64,000 nt of DNA from CAWAND01 sp963783335 (GTDB taxonomy: Bacteria > Chloroflexota > Anaerolineae > Anaerolineales > E44-bin32), in the NCBI GenBank assembly GCA_963783335.1, contig CAWAND010000002.1, forward strand, positions 124,001 to 188,000, given 5' to 3'. The number at the start of each line of letters is the position of its first letter. Position 1 is the first letter of the stretch. Positions 24,540 to 33,454 of the stretch are shown here, piece after piece. The notes under the pieces are model-generated. The model was not told the DNA's origin, did not search any database, and was given only the letters and a program-made list of their open reading frames with translations. The position numbers were made by a program, and so were the translations under genes.

Positions 24540-25752
24540 TCAGCTCCCGACAACGATTTGGTGAAAATGGCGGTAGGCAGAGCGAGATTCCTCGACCTTC
24601 TCCTCCACCAATTGGAGCAGGTGGGGACGGCGGGCTTCTGCCTGCTTCCAAAGAGCTTCGGCAAGGCCAGGCAAACGTTCGCGTTGTGCTGGGTCGGAAA
24701 GGTCAACTGTGTGGCAGTCGATCGGGAATGCATCGGAAAGCCCGGAAAACTTCCTCGCATAGTATTCGGACTTGATCGCGCAGATGGCCGGCATGCCCTG
24801 TCCCAGAGCAAGCACAGCCCCATGGTAGCTGCCGGTGATCACCAGCCGACAGCGTGATATGGCGCTCAGCAGGCCGAGAACCGTTCCGTCGTGGTGGCGG
24901 ACAGGCGGGGTGAGTCCGGCCGACAGCATCCATGCGTTGGTGGCCTTGGTGTCGCTCGGGTGGATGGATAGGGGCACCACCTCACCTTCGGCCCTGTCCA
25001 GGGCCGGCAGTACGCTCTCTAGGAGGCCCTCGAGCAGGGGGATGTCCCCATCCGACAAGCCGCTGTAGGGCGCGAAGCGCAGGTTCAGGCCGAGGCCTGT
25101 TGCCAATGTCCCGCTCCGGGTTCGATAGGCGAGCTCGAGAGCGTCGTCACCTGTGACCAGGAAGCGACCCTGCTTGTCTCCCAGCCAAGCCGGCAAGCAG
25201 GATGGCGCTGTGCGCATCCCGGGTGGTAATCAGGTCGACCTTTGCCATGGTCTCCGCCACGGCCTGCCTCAGGCGTCCATTCTGCAGCGGACCGATTCCC
25301 TGGCTGAACAACGCCGTTGGTTTGCCTTGGTGGATGGCATGCTTGAACAAGTCCAATCTTCGATGGGCTGCCGGAAGAAAGGGGTCGGCAAAGACACCTG
25401 ACCCAGCATGAACCACGAGATCAGCCTCCCTGACGGCGTCCACCAACCCCTGCTTGAACTGGGCAGGCAGTGCCTGACTCAGGCCGGCCTCCAGGCGGAG
25501 CCGGAGCCGCTGCGGAGCCAGAGCCAATGCGGGCTGACCCAGCCTCCTTAGTCGGATCCAGAAAGAGGGATAGTCAATCAGCATGGGGACGGTCGACGGG
25601 ATGTGCCCCGCCAAGGATGCTTCGGAACGGCTGATGACGGAAAGAGTGGCTTCCGGCCAGAGGGCATGCAGACGCTCGACCGTCACCTGGAGCATGGCGA
25701 TATCGCCGAGATTGTTCATTTGACTGCTGCCATGCTCAATGAGTATGCGCAT
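24540..25752 (-). CDS. Polysaccharide pyruvyl transferase family protein, frameshifted
   Basis: The N-terminal part (from ATG 25752, MRILIEHGSSQMNNLGD) and the C-terminal part (FLVTGDDALELAY, LSIHPSD, CRLVITGSYHGAVLALG, MPAICAIKSEYYARKF) match the two halves of the CsaB/WcaK-type pyruvyl transferase family, GT-B-like enzymes that use phosphoenolpyruvate to form sugar ketals. They lie in different frames and join around 25180-25190 with one extra base; the restored product is about 400 residues. The SYHG histidine of the family is present. Transcription would run on into the three PP-loop genes, making this the first gene of that operon. Confidence 0.85.
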
Positions 25753-26007
25753 CAATGTGCTGGTCCCACATCCCAAGGCGAACTCCGAATACTCCGGAGC
25801 CATCGTATCCTACTTGCCCTGCATTCGGAAACCCCATCTGCACTCAGGCGGGAGGGGAGGCAGTCAAACAGCTGGGTCGGTGTTGTATACTTTGCCCCTC
25901 GGCACTGGGAGAATCAGCGCCAGATCACTCTCGGGGACTGCTCGGCATCCAAAGCGGGTGTCGATCATCATCTACCCCATAACCAATTTCACCAGAGGTG
26001 TTTCACG
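25753..26007. promoter_or_regulatory. Divergent intergenic region, candidate promoter
   Basis: This 255-bp gap separates the leftward pyruvyl transferase/PP-loop operon from the rightward glycan cluster, so both should be transcribed from here. A TATACT hexamer at 25886-25891 on the plus strand is the best -10 candidate for the rightward cluster; the -35 position 17 bases upstream (GTCAAA) is a poor match. No operator-like palindrome was identified. Confidence 0.35.
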
Positions 26008-27006
26008 ATGACCTTTCCCATCCCTCCTGAGCGGGTCACGGTGGCCATTGAGGGTTGGAATGCGAGCGACCTCGACAGCATGGCGCTATTTGAGCGCTCC
26101 ATGGGAACCCTCGCCAAACAGACCTATCCGATCAGCGCCTGTGAGATTCTCATTTTGGTTGATGAATCGGTAGGCACCCATGGGCCGGAAGGGTATCGGT
26201 CCTACTTCCCTGAAGCTCGCATTGTGACCGTGCCCTCCTCGACCTATTTCAGAACAAAGAATGCCGCCATTGACCAGGCGACGCGCGATGTGCTCGTCTT
26301 CGCCGATTCAGACGTCGCCTATCAGGCCGACTGGCTGGAGCAGATGCTTTCGGCTCTGGCTGCGTATGACGGGGTGATTGCTGGGAATACACAGTTCGAC
26401 CAAGGGTTCCTCAGCCGCAGCCTCTCAATTACGGAGTGGGCTGCCACTCGTCTCGATTCGGGCCCGACCGACTGGTTCTATGGCAACAATCTTGCGGCCC
26501 GGCGCGTTCTACTCCAGAAGTATGGTTTCCGCGAGGACTTGGGGCAGAGCGGCGGCGGAAGTGTCGACATTGTGCGCGACCGAATGCTGGCCGATGGGGT
26601 GAGCATTTGGTTCAACGCCGATGCCCGGGGCTGGCACCACGTGGCGCCGTTCTGGAGCAAGTACCTTAGGCTGGGCGCCTACCAGATCCACACGCGCCGG
26701 ATGGCACCCGGAATGCGGTGGTCGTGGCTGGCCAGGGTCCCTGTGCTGGCGCCGTATCTGGTGATCGGAGGCGGTCTGCTGAAGGCCTGGCGCCGGGCGT
26801 GGCGCCTTCGGAGCACACTTCCGCTTCATGGATGGTCACTGCCTGCCTATCTGGTGTCGATCACCTTCGTGAAGAGTGTGGAGTGGGTAGGAGCCGTTTG
26901 GTACGCATACTTTCCGGGCTGGGTCCGGTCCCGCCATGATTGGTTTGAGGTCCCAGTTTCCCCACCCCTTGGCATCTCAAATTCGGGGTCGTCCGCGCGG
27001 TCATGA
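26008..27006 (+). CDS. GT2 family glycosyltransferase with C-terminal membrane segments
   Basis: 332 residues from ATG 26008, preceded by AGAGGTG; the open frame extends to 25603 but that part has no domain. VTVAIEGWNASDLDSM begins the fold, VFADSDVAYQADWLEQ holds the DxD-like donor motif, and FYGNNLAARR and GWHHVAPFW form the acceptor side. Two hydrophobic stretches near residues 235-255 and 280-305 suggest membrane association. The stop overlaps the next start (ATGA at 27003-27006). It is the first gene of the second glycan cluster. Confidence 0.83.
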   Translation: MTFPIPPERVTVAIEGWNASDLDSMALFERSMGTLAKQTYPISACEILILVDESVGTHGPEGYRSYFPEARIVTVPSSTYFRTKNAAIDQATRDVLVFADSDVAYQADWLEQMLSALAAYDGVIAGNTQFDQGFLSRSLSITEWAATRLDSGPTDWFYGNNLAARRVLLQKYGFREDLGQSGGGSVDIVRDRMLADGVSIWFNADARGWHHVAPFWSKYLRLGAYQIHTRRMAPGMRWSWLARVPVLAPYLVIGGGLLKAWRRAWRLRSTLPLHGWSLPAYLVSITFVKSVEWVGAVWYAYFPGWVRSRHDWFEVPVSPPLGISNSGSSARS

Positions 27007-28280
27007 CTGGGCTCACGGATCCCGTTGGTGTGAGCATTGTCCATCCCTGGGATCCGTGGCGGCAGGGGGTTGGTGGTTTCGATACTTTTCTCGACGGCTT
27101 CCTAAGGTATGCCCCTCCGGACTGGGAGATTGAGCTGGTGGGTACGACGGCGGAGCCACATGTCCGCCGCGTCGGGCGATGGCATGAGCTCGACTACGCC
27201 GGTCGAAAAGTGCGCTTCTTTCCAACCTTGGCTGATCCAAATCCGAACCTGGTGCCCAGAATCCCCCTGTCACTTCAGTTCTCCTTGGCTGCCAGGCTAC
27301 GCCGTCCACAACCCTCAAGCCGGGTGGTCGTGTATCACCGATTCGAATCTGCCTATGCCGTCCCGATCACGTCGCCTGGCCGATCAGCGGTCTTCTATCT
27401 GCACAACCACCCAGCCGAGGTCGACTCCCCTTACAGCGACGTGCGTTGGGCCCGCCTGTCGGCCTTGTTTCGACGGCTGCTGGTGCAGCACCTGAACTCG
27501 GCATCGCTCGTGGTGTGTGTCGACCCTAGAACGCCGGCCTGGATTGCCGAGGCGCTGCCGGGCTGGCGGGGACAGGTTATGTGGCAGAAGCAGTGGGCGG
27601 ACCCGAGGGTGTTCCATCTTGAAGGGGGCGGGGCTGTGTCCGATGCTAGGGCGGCCCTGAGACGTCGCCTGGGCATGGGAAGCGACACGCGCCTGCTGGT
27701 GTTCGCTGGCCGGTTTGAGAAACAGAAGGCGCTGTTTCAGCTGATCGACATCTTTGCCCGTGCGCGTCAGCAGTTGGACAGGCTGGGCCTGGTCTTGGTG
27801 GGTGAAGGTCGGCTTCGCCGCCGGATGGAAGAGGCAGCGACCGAGCGAGGCGTCGAGCAAGCGGTGCGATTTTTGCCCCCCGTCTCTCGAGCCGATCTGG
27901 CCTCTATCTACCACGGCTGCGACGTGGCTGTTTGCACTTCAGCCTTCGAGGCCGGCCCGCGTTATGTTTTTGAAGCCATGGCATGCGGGCTGCCGGTGGT
28001 TTCATTTGATGTGGGCCAGGTGGCGGACCTGATCGGGACGGATTGCAGGGTGGGCTACTTGCCAACTGACCGGACCGCCTCCGAATTCATCAAGGGACTG
28101 GCCTGTGTGCTGTCTTCGCCGCAAACCCCGGAGAGAGCCGCGAGGTGTGCGCAGCGTGTCGCTGCCCATACGCCTCAGGCTGTGCTGGGTCCCATCTTGG
28201 CTGCCTATGCCCGGTTGGCTGCTCCCGATGGCGCCGCGCCATTCGCAGGGGGCGAATCAAGGCAGCCCGAACAAGATTGA
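27003..28280 (+). CDS. GT4 family glycosyltransferase
   Basis: 425 residues with GT-B organisation: N-terminal domain with GVSIVHPWDPWRQGVGGFDTF, then a C-terminal donor domain with LLVFAGRFEKQKALFQLIDIF, LVGEGRLRRRM and, for the EX7E motif, SAFEAGPRYVFEAMACGLPVVSFD. These are typical of retaining GT4 enzymes. It overlaps the preceding GT2 by four bases, so the two are likely translated together. The sugar is unknown. Confidence 0.88.
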   Translation: MTGLTDPVGVSIVHPWDPWRQGVGGFDTFLDGFLRYAPPDWEIELVGTTAEPHVRRVGRWHELDYAGRKVRFFPTLADPNPNLVPRIPLSLQFSLAARLRRPQPSSRVVVYHRFESAYAVPITSPGRSAVFYLHNHPAEVDSPYSDVRWARLSALFRRLLVQHLNSASLVVCVDPRTPAWIAEALPGWRGQVMWQKQWADPRVFHLEGGGAVSDARAALRRRLGMGSDTRLLVFAGRFEKQKALFQLIDIFARARQQLDRLGLVLVGEGRLRRRMEEAATERGVEQAVRFLPPVSRADLASIYHGCDVAVCTSAFEAGPRYVFEAMACGLPVVSFDVGQVADLIGTDCRVGYLPTDRTASEFIKGLACVLSSPQTPERAARCAQRVAAHTPQAVLGPILAAYARLAAPDGAAPFAGGESRQPEQD

Positions 28281-28328
28281 AACAGGCATAGGTGAGAACC
28301 CCAATCCAGAGCTGGCCAGAGGTTTGAT

Positions 28329-28358
28329 TTGGCATCCGGCGAAAAGCCGAATTAGAAT
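28329..28358 (+). promoter_or_regulatory. Candidate sigma-70-type promoter for the sugar transferase gene
   Basis: TTGGCA at 28329-28334 and TAGAAT at 28353-28358 each differ from consensus by one base and are separated by 18 bases. The start codon of the next gene is 64 bases downstream of the -10. This suggests that the initiating transferase can be transcribed separately from the two glycosyltransferases upstream. Confidence 0.55.
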
Positions 28359-28421
28359 GCGGATGCAGGTCCCAGCCGCTTGCTGACGAGAGGCCCGCAA
28401 ATCTCGCCGCGTTGAGGCCCC

Positions 28422-29843
28422 ATGTACAGACGAGTTCAACCGCTTTCCATCATTCTCTTTCTCATCGACCTGGTCATTGTGCCGGCGAGTTTGGCCCTGG
28501 GCTCATTCATGCGGTCAACACTTCCGTTCGGGGTGAGTGGGGCGCTGTCCGGCGAGAACGTGGCCGTGCCGCCGCTTATCTACATCCTGGCGGTCGTCTG
28601 TTGGGTTGTGGGGATGACCTTCAGCGGTGTTTATGATCCGCAGAGATCGCTGCGCTGGTTCAATGAGGTTTGGCGGGTGGCGTGGGGCAATCTCTTGTCC
28701 GGCTTTCTCATGGCCGGTTTGCTGTACTTCACATTTCGTGAGCTCTCCAGGCTCCAATTCGTGTATTTCTCTGTGGCCAGCACCATGTTCATGCTTGTCT
28801 ATCGAGGGGTTCTCCGGCTTGTCTACCGGACAGCTGGCAAGGCTCGGCCTGGCGGCAGGACACGGATCCTCCTCGTTGGCGCAGGTGATTTGGGGAGCCG
28901 GCTGGGACGGATTTTGCTCGACCACAGTCGATGGGGTTTCGAACCGATCGGCTATTTGGACGACGACGTCCAGAAGCACGGGACCCTCTTGAACGGGTTG
29001 GAGGTCTTGGGGAGCATTTCTGACCTGGCCGGCTTGGTGCAGGAAAGACAGGTCGACGAAATCTGGACGGCTCTACCGTTGACGGCCACGTCGCGTTTGC
29101 AGGACATTATGCGTGCTTTGGAGCGTGTTTCCGTCCGCATCAAGGTCGTCCCGGACTATTTCTCGATGGCCCTAGTGCAGGCCAATGCCGAGATCCTGGA
29201 TGGGTTGCCGATTATCGGTCTGCGCGATCCATTGATCGAAGGGCCACCCCGGTTGATCAAACGCGTTTTCGACTTGTCGGTGTCGCTCGCCCTGTTGATC
29301 CTCTTTTCCCCTGTGCTGATTGTCGCTGGAGTGGCGGTGAAACTGGACTCTCGAGGCCCGATCAGCATCCGCCAACAGCGGGTCGGTGAGAATGGGCGAT
29401 TGTTCGACATGTTCAAGCTTCGGACGATGGTGGCCGACGCCGGCCAACGCCTTGAAGAAGTGGTGCACCGGGACGCCGATGGCAATATGATTCACAAGGC
29501 GCAGGATGACCCGCGAGTGACGCGAGTGGGGCATTGGCTGCGTCGGTTTAGCGTGGATGAGCTTCCGCAATTGGTGAATGTCATCAAAGGCGACATGAGC
29601 CTCGTCGGCCCACGCCCCGAAATGCCGTGGCTGGTCGATCGCTATGAGGCCTGGCAGCGTAAACGTTTCGCTGTGCCTCAGGGGATCACCGGCTGGTGGC
29701 AAATCAACGGCCGCAGCGACAAACCGATGCACCTCAACACCGATGACGACCTCTACTACGTCTACAACTATTCTTTGTGGTTGGATATCGTCATTCTTTT
29801 GAAGACGCCGATCGCCGTTCTGCGCGGCAAAGGGGCGTTTTGA
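28422..29843 (+). CDS. Polyprenyl glycosylphosphotransferase (WcaJ/WbaP-like), chain initiation
   Basis: 473 residues. Four to five hydrophobic segments occupy the first 130 residues; a Rossmann-like CoA-binding region follows (RILLVGAGDLGSRLGRIL, about 148-165). The C-terminal catalytic domain starts with KRVFDLSVSLALLILFSP, a re-entrant/transmembrane helix, and continues with FKLRTM, the Asp-Glu dyad in RRFSVDELPQLVNV, SLVGPRPEMP and QGITGWWQINGRSD. These enzymes load the first sugar phosphate onto undecaprenyl phosphate. It is followed by a ligase/polymerase-like gene after 88 bp. GAGG four bases before ATG supports the start. Confidence 0.95.
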   Translation: MYRRVQPLSIILFLIDLVIVPASLALGSFMRSTLPFGVSGALSGENVAVPPLIYILAVVCWVVGMTFSGVYDPQRSLRWFNEVWRVAWGNLLSGFLMAGLLYFTFRELSRLQFVYFSVASTMFMLVYRGVLRLVYRTAGKARPGGRTRILLVGAGDLGSRLGRILLDHSRWGFEPIGYLDDDVQKHGTLLNGLEVLGSISDLAGLVQERQVDEIWTALPLTATSRLQDIMRALERVSVRIKVVPDYFSMALVQANAEILDGLPIIGLRDPLIEGPPRLIKRVFDLSVSLALLILFSPVLIVAGVAVKLDSRGPISIRQQRVGENGRLFDMFKLRTMVADAGQRLEEVVHRDADGNMIHKAQDDPRVTRVGHWLRRFSVDELPQLVNVIKGDMSLVGPRPEMPWLVDRYEAWQRKRFAVPQGITGWWQINGRSDKPMHLNTDDDLYYVYNYSLWLDIVILLKTPIAVLRGKGAF

Positions 29844-29931
29844 GCATGCGGGCCGTGTTTGAGATCCAACCCAGCACGGACCTGAAGCGGAGGCGATGTA
29901 GCTGGTCCGGTTCCACCGCGCCCTATGGAGA

Positions 29932-31347
29932 TTGGCAGACGTGACCCTTCTCATGATCGGAGCCGTGTCCCTGCTCCTGCTCTTTCTGGCGGCCGCATGG
30001 GCCGCCGCTCGCTGGCCGGGGCAGACGACCGGTGCGATTCTGCTTCTGCTGCTCGTCCACGAGTTGTTGATCCGATGGCTGCAAAACCTGGCTGGCTTGC
30101 CTCAGACCGAGGTGACCTTGGTTTCGCTGTGGAAGGATGTGGCTCTGGCTGGTCTTTTGGTTGGCACGGTCTTCAAGTCCTGGCAGATCGATCGTGATCT
30201 CAGGGCGCGTCTGGTCTGGCGCCCCGGGGAGCCATTGTTGGCGGCGTTTGCCGCGCTGGGGATACTGGGCGTGGTCCTTTCGCCGGACCGGTTGGCGGGA
30301 GTCGCGGCATATCGGGACTACTTCGAGCCGGTGGTCTTTTATGTTGTGATTCGATTGACCACCATTGAACGCAAACAGCTCAGCTGGCTCTTGAAGGCCT
30401 GGCTGATTGTGGGGGCGGCCATGGCGGTTCTGGCGATCTGGCAGTCCGGATGGACGACGGCTCAGTTCGCCGCCTGGGGATTCGGCACCCCATCCGGCCA
30501 GGTGGGGATTCCCATCGGGGGCGTGATTGGCAAGGCGGGCCTTCGCCCCCCATCCACCGTGACCGGTCCTAATGAGCTGGCGGGGCACATGATCCTTATG
30601 GCATGTGCCGCCTTCCTGCTCATCTTTGAATCATCGGGGCGAAAACGAACCCTGTTTGTGGTTGCTGCTGTCCTCTATGGAGGCGCGCTGGTGGCCTCCG
30701 CGTCACGCAGCGGCTTCCTTGGCCTGCTCCTCGGCCTGGCCGTTGCCACTGCCTTTGCGGTTATCCGAAAGCGGCAGGATGTCGGACGCCTGGGCCGGCG
30801 GGCCTGGATCGGCCTAGGTGGTGCCCTGGCGGTGATGGCGCTCATGGCGGTGATTGTCGCAGTGTCCGGCATGGGCAGTCTGATCGGCCATACCATCCAG
30901 AGTTTGGCCGGCCAGTATCACACACTGGATACTTTGGGCGCGGTGAGCTTCCTTGTGCAGCATCCGCAAGGGGTCGGCATGGGTCTGGTAGGCCCACGCC
31001 AGGGGTTTGGTTTCCCGGCTGTGGCCGCCTTTCATGTTGAAGGATCCTACTTCCAGATGGCGATGGAGTTTGGCGTCTGGGGATTGGCCATCTTCCTTGT
31101 GTTTCTGTTCCTGGCGCTGCGCCAGACCTGGCGGGAGGGGATGCGCGCCAGCCCCCCAACGCTGCGCGTACTGTCCGGTGTTAGCGTTGCAGGCTGGCTC
31201 GGGGTGTCGGTCACCTTTCTGTTCCTGCCCTTGATGCAGGCCTTCCCATTGATGGCATGGTTGTGGTTCTGCCTGGGGATCGGCCAACAGGCCTCTTGGC
31301 TGCATCGACCGAGCGAGGGAAAAGCCGCTTCGAAGGCGGAAAGCTGA
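29932..31347 (+). CDS. O-antigen ligase/polymerase (WaaL/Wzy superfamily) membrane protein
   Basis: About 470 residues with roughly eleven to twelve hydrophobic segments. The block STVTGPNELAGHMILMAC and the long periplasmic loop ending with a histidine in AAFHVEGSYFQMAMEFGVWG are the hallmarks of the Wzy_C/O-antigen ligase domain. The reading frame allows TTG 29932, but GTG 29941 has a GGAG about ten bases upstream and may be the real start. It would polymerise or transfer a lipid-linked glycan on the outer face of the membrane. No Wzx flippase is present in the window. Confidence 0.85.
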   Translation: MADVTLLMIGAVSLLLLFLAAAWAAARWPGQTTGAILLLLLVHELLIRWLQNLAGLPQTEVTLVSLWKDVALAGLLVGTVFKSWQIDRDLRARLVWRPGEPLLAAFAALGILGVVLSPDRLAGVAAYRDYFEPVVFYVVIRLTTIERKQLSWLLKAWLIVGAAMAVLAIWQSGWTTAQFAAWGFGTPSGQVGIPIGGVIGKAGLRPPSTVTGPNELAGHMILMACAAFLLIFESSGRKRTLFVVAAVLYGGALVASASRSGFLGLLLGLAVATAFAVIRKRQDVGRLGRRAWIGLGGALAVMALMAVIVAVSGMGSLIGHTIQSLAGQYHTLDTLGAVSFLVQHPQGVGMGLVGPRQGFGFPAVAAFHVEGSYFQMAMEFGVWGLAIFLVFLFLALRQTWREGMRASPPTLRVLSGVSVAGWLGVSVTFLFLPLMQAFPLMAWLWFCLGIGQQASWLHRPSEGKAASKAES

Positions 31348-31430
31348 AGCTTGGTGCTGGCTCCCCTGATGAGGGCCGCCTGAGGTTGTGAAAGTTGTCA
31401 TAAACTCACCGTATCAGTGGTTGGCGGTGC

Positions 31431-32348
31431 ATGGGGAGAGATCACCCGCTGCGAGGGCGAATGGCTGAACCCAAAGATCAAGCCATACCCTACCAGTCGA
31501 ATCAGCCTGCTCGCGTCAATGTGATCGGGACGGGGATCAGTGCTGTGAACATGGTCCAAACGCTCGACAGTATCGAGCGGGTGATCGTCGGCGGAGGGCC
31601 AGGCTTTGTGTGTTGTGCTGCGGTGCACAGCGTTCTCGACGCGCATCGTGATCCCGGCCTTAGGGAGGCGTTCAACCGCAGTCTGCTGACCACACCGGAC
31701 GGAATGCCGCTCGTATGGCTCTGCCGAATGACTGGAATCAGAAGCACCAAGCGGGTCTACGGACCCGATCTCATGCGGGCTGCCTGCGCCTTCGGCGAGA
31801 GGCGAGGCTGGAAGCACTTCTTTCTGGGTGGATCCCCTCCGACCCTCCAGGCCCTCTCACATGCTCTGCAAGCAACTCATCCTGGCATCAAGATTGTCGG
31901 CTGTCTCTCACCTGCTTATCCTGATCCAAGCATCGCACAGATTGACCGCCAGGTGGTGGAAGTCATCAATGGGACCGAGCCAGATATCGTCTGGGTGGGC
32001 CTGGGCACCGGGAAGCAGGAGCGTTGGATGGCACGACACCTGGGTGCGGTCGAGGCGCCACTCATGATTGGGGTAGGGGCGGCCTTCGACTTCCTGGCCG
32101 GTACCAAACGCCAAGCGCCGCCTCTGGTGCGACGAGCGGGCATGGAGTGGTTGTTTCGACTGAGCACAGAACCACGCCGTCTCTGGCGGCGCTATGGCCA
32201 ATACCCGCTCTTTGGGTGGCTTCTCCTACTTCAAGCTTTGGGCATACGTGCCTATCCGTTGATAGGTGGACGAAACGAGGACATGGGCGCACTGGAGTCT
32301 GACCAAGCCCCCGTGGCTGACATGACCTCTGATTCTGATCCGTCGTGA
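31431..32348 (+). CDS. TagA/WecG/CpsF family glycosyltransferase, single domain
   Basis: 305 residues (ATG 31461, with GAGGG just before it, is an alternative start giving 295). The motif order is INVIGTG-like start, CCAAVHSVLDA, LLTTPDGMPLVWL, KHFFLGGSPP, DIVWVGLGTGKQERWM and GVGAAFDFLAGTK, followed by the basic RRLWRRYG tail. It resembles domain 1 of the 18786 protein more than domain 2. Family members add N-acetylmannosamine or its uronic acid as the second sugar on undecaprenyl-linked GlcNAc, which fits a position just after the initiation and ligase genes. Its stop overlaps the next start as GTGA. Confidence 0.92.
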   Translation: MGRDHPLRGRMAEPKDQAIPYQSNQPARVNVIGTGISAVNMVQTLDSIERVIVGGGPGFVCCAAVHSVLDAHRDPGLREAFNRSLLTTPDGMPLVWLCRMTGIRSTKRVYGPDLMRAACAFGERRGWKHFFLGGSPPTLQALSHALQATHPGIKIVGCLSPAYPDPSIAQIDRQVVEVINGTEPDIVWVGLGTGKQERWMARHLGAVEAPLMIGVGAAFDFLAGTKRQAPPLVRRAGMEWLFRLSTEPRRLWRRYGQYPLFGWLLLLQALGIRAYPLIGGRNEDMGALESDQAPVADMTSDSDPS

Positions 32349-33385
32349 CCGATCTGCGATTGGGGATCGTCGGCTGTGGACGGGTTGTGGAGGTCTTTCA
32401 CCTTCCTGCCTTGCGCACCTGCGGGCGTTGGTCTGTTCAAGCGCTGACGGATCCCAAGCAGGAGCGCCTCGCCGCCTTGGGTCCAATGGCGCCCGACGCC
32501 AGCCATTGGACGGATCTTGAGGCGATGATCCGAGAGGTACCGTTGGACGTCGTGCTGATCGCTGCCCCGCCAGAGGAGCATGTGCGCGGTGTGGTTGCAG
32601 CCTTGGAGGCAGGCTTGAGTGTACTGCTCGAGAAGCCTGGCGGCCGCTCGGTCGATGAGGCGGAGAGTATGGTCGCAGCGCAAAGAGACCAGGTAGCATG
32701 GGTTGCCTTCAACCGACGCTTCATGCCACCCTACGGCAGGCTGAAAGCATGGATCCACTCCGAAACGCCCTCAAAAAGATTGCGTGGCCAGTTCGACTTG
32801 AGCTTCTCTGTGGCAGGATGGCGGTCGGTCAGTAATTACCTGGGGGATGTTTCCCGGGGAGGGTCGGTCCTTTTGGATGTGGCTTCCCACCAGCTCGACC
32901 TTCTGTCCTGGCTGTTCGAGACCGATTTGGCTCGCATCTCAGTTCAGGCTTGGGATGACCAGTCGGGAGCGGAAGGGACAATCGATTACCAGGTCGAGCT
33001 GGTCACGGGAGCCGAAATCCGCTGTCTGGCAGCCCACCGACCGGGGTACACTGAACGGCTCCTGATCCACTCCCGCGCCGGCAGCTGTTTGGCTCAGCCC
33101 ACAGGTGAGCTCATCGCAGGCCGGGATACCTTTCCGTCGATTGAGCGGCGGGCGAGGATCGATCAATGGCTCAAGCGCAAGTTGGTCCGCCTGGGCATGG
33201 CGTCCGATCTTCTGGCCGCGAGTTATGCTCTCCAATGGGAGGCTTTCGCCGATCAAATCCAGGGAAAGACGCCTCCGACGATGGGTATGCCGCTGACAGA
33301 CTTGCCCCGTCTTCACAGACGCTTGGCGGCGCTGGAGCGGAGCGCCGACAAGGGCGAGCCAGAGGCAATCCCTCCAGTTTCCTAG
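32345..33385 (+). CDS. Gfo/Idh/MocA family oxidoreductase
   Basis: 346 residues from GTG 32345. The N-terminal dinucleotide fold is shown by LRLGIVGCGRVVEVFHLPAL, and VLIAAPPEEHVRGVVAALEAG and LLEKPGGRS give the family EKP motif; the C-terminal domain contains GGSVLLDVASHQLDLLSWLF with the expected Asp and His. Family members oxidise or reduce sugars with NAD(P), for example making UDP-uronic acid 3-keto derivatives or deoxysugars. Here it probably prepares a nucleotide sugar for the cluster. Translation appears coupled to the TagA gene. Confidence 0.88.
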   Translation: MTDLRLGIVGCGRVVEVFHLPALRTCGRWSVQALTDPKQERLAALGPMAPDASHWTDLEAMIREVPLDVVLIAAPPEEHVRGVVAALEAGLSVLLEKPGGRSVDEAESMVAAQRDQVAWVAFNRRFMPPYGRLKAWIHSETPSKRLRGQFDLSFSVAGWRSVSNYLGDVSRGGSVLLDVASHQLDLLSWLFETDLARISVQAWDDQSGAEGTIDYQVELVTGAEIRCLAAHRPGYTERLLIHSRAGSCLAQPTGELIAGRDTFPSIERRARIDQWLKRKLVRLGMASDLLAASYALQWEAFADQIQGKTPPTMGMPLTDLPRLHRRLAALERSADKGEPEAIPPVS

Positions 33386-33454
33386 CCGTGTCCTTCCCTG
33401 AGGAGATGGGGCCGCAGGCACTGCGCGGTCCCCAGCGCTCGAAAGGCAGAGGTG

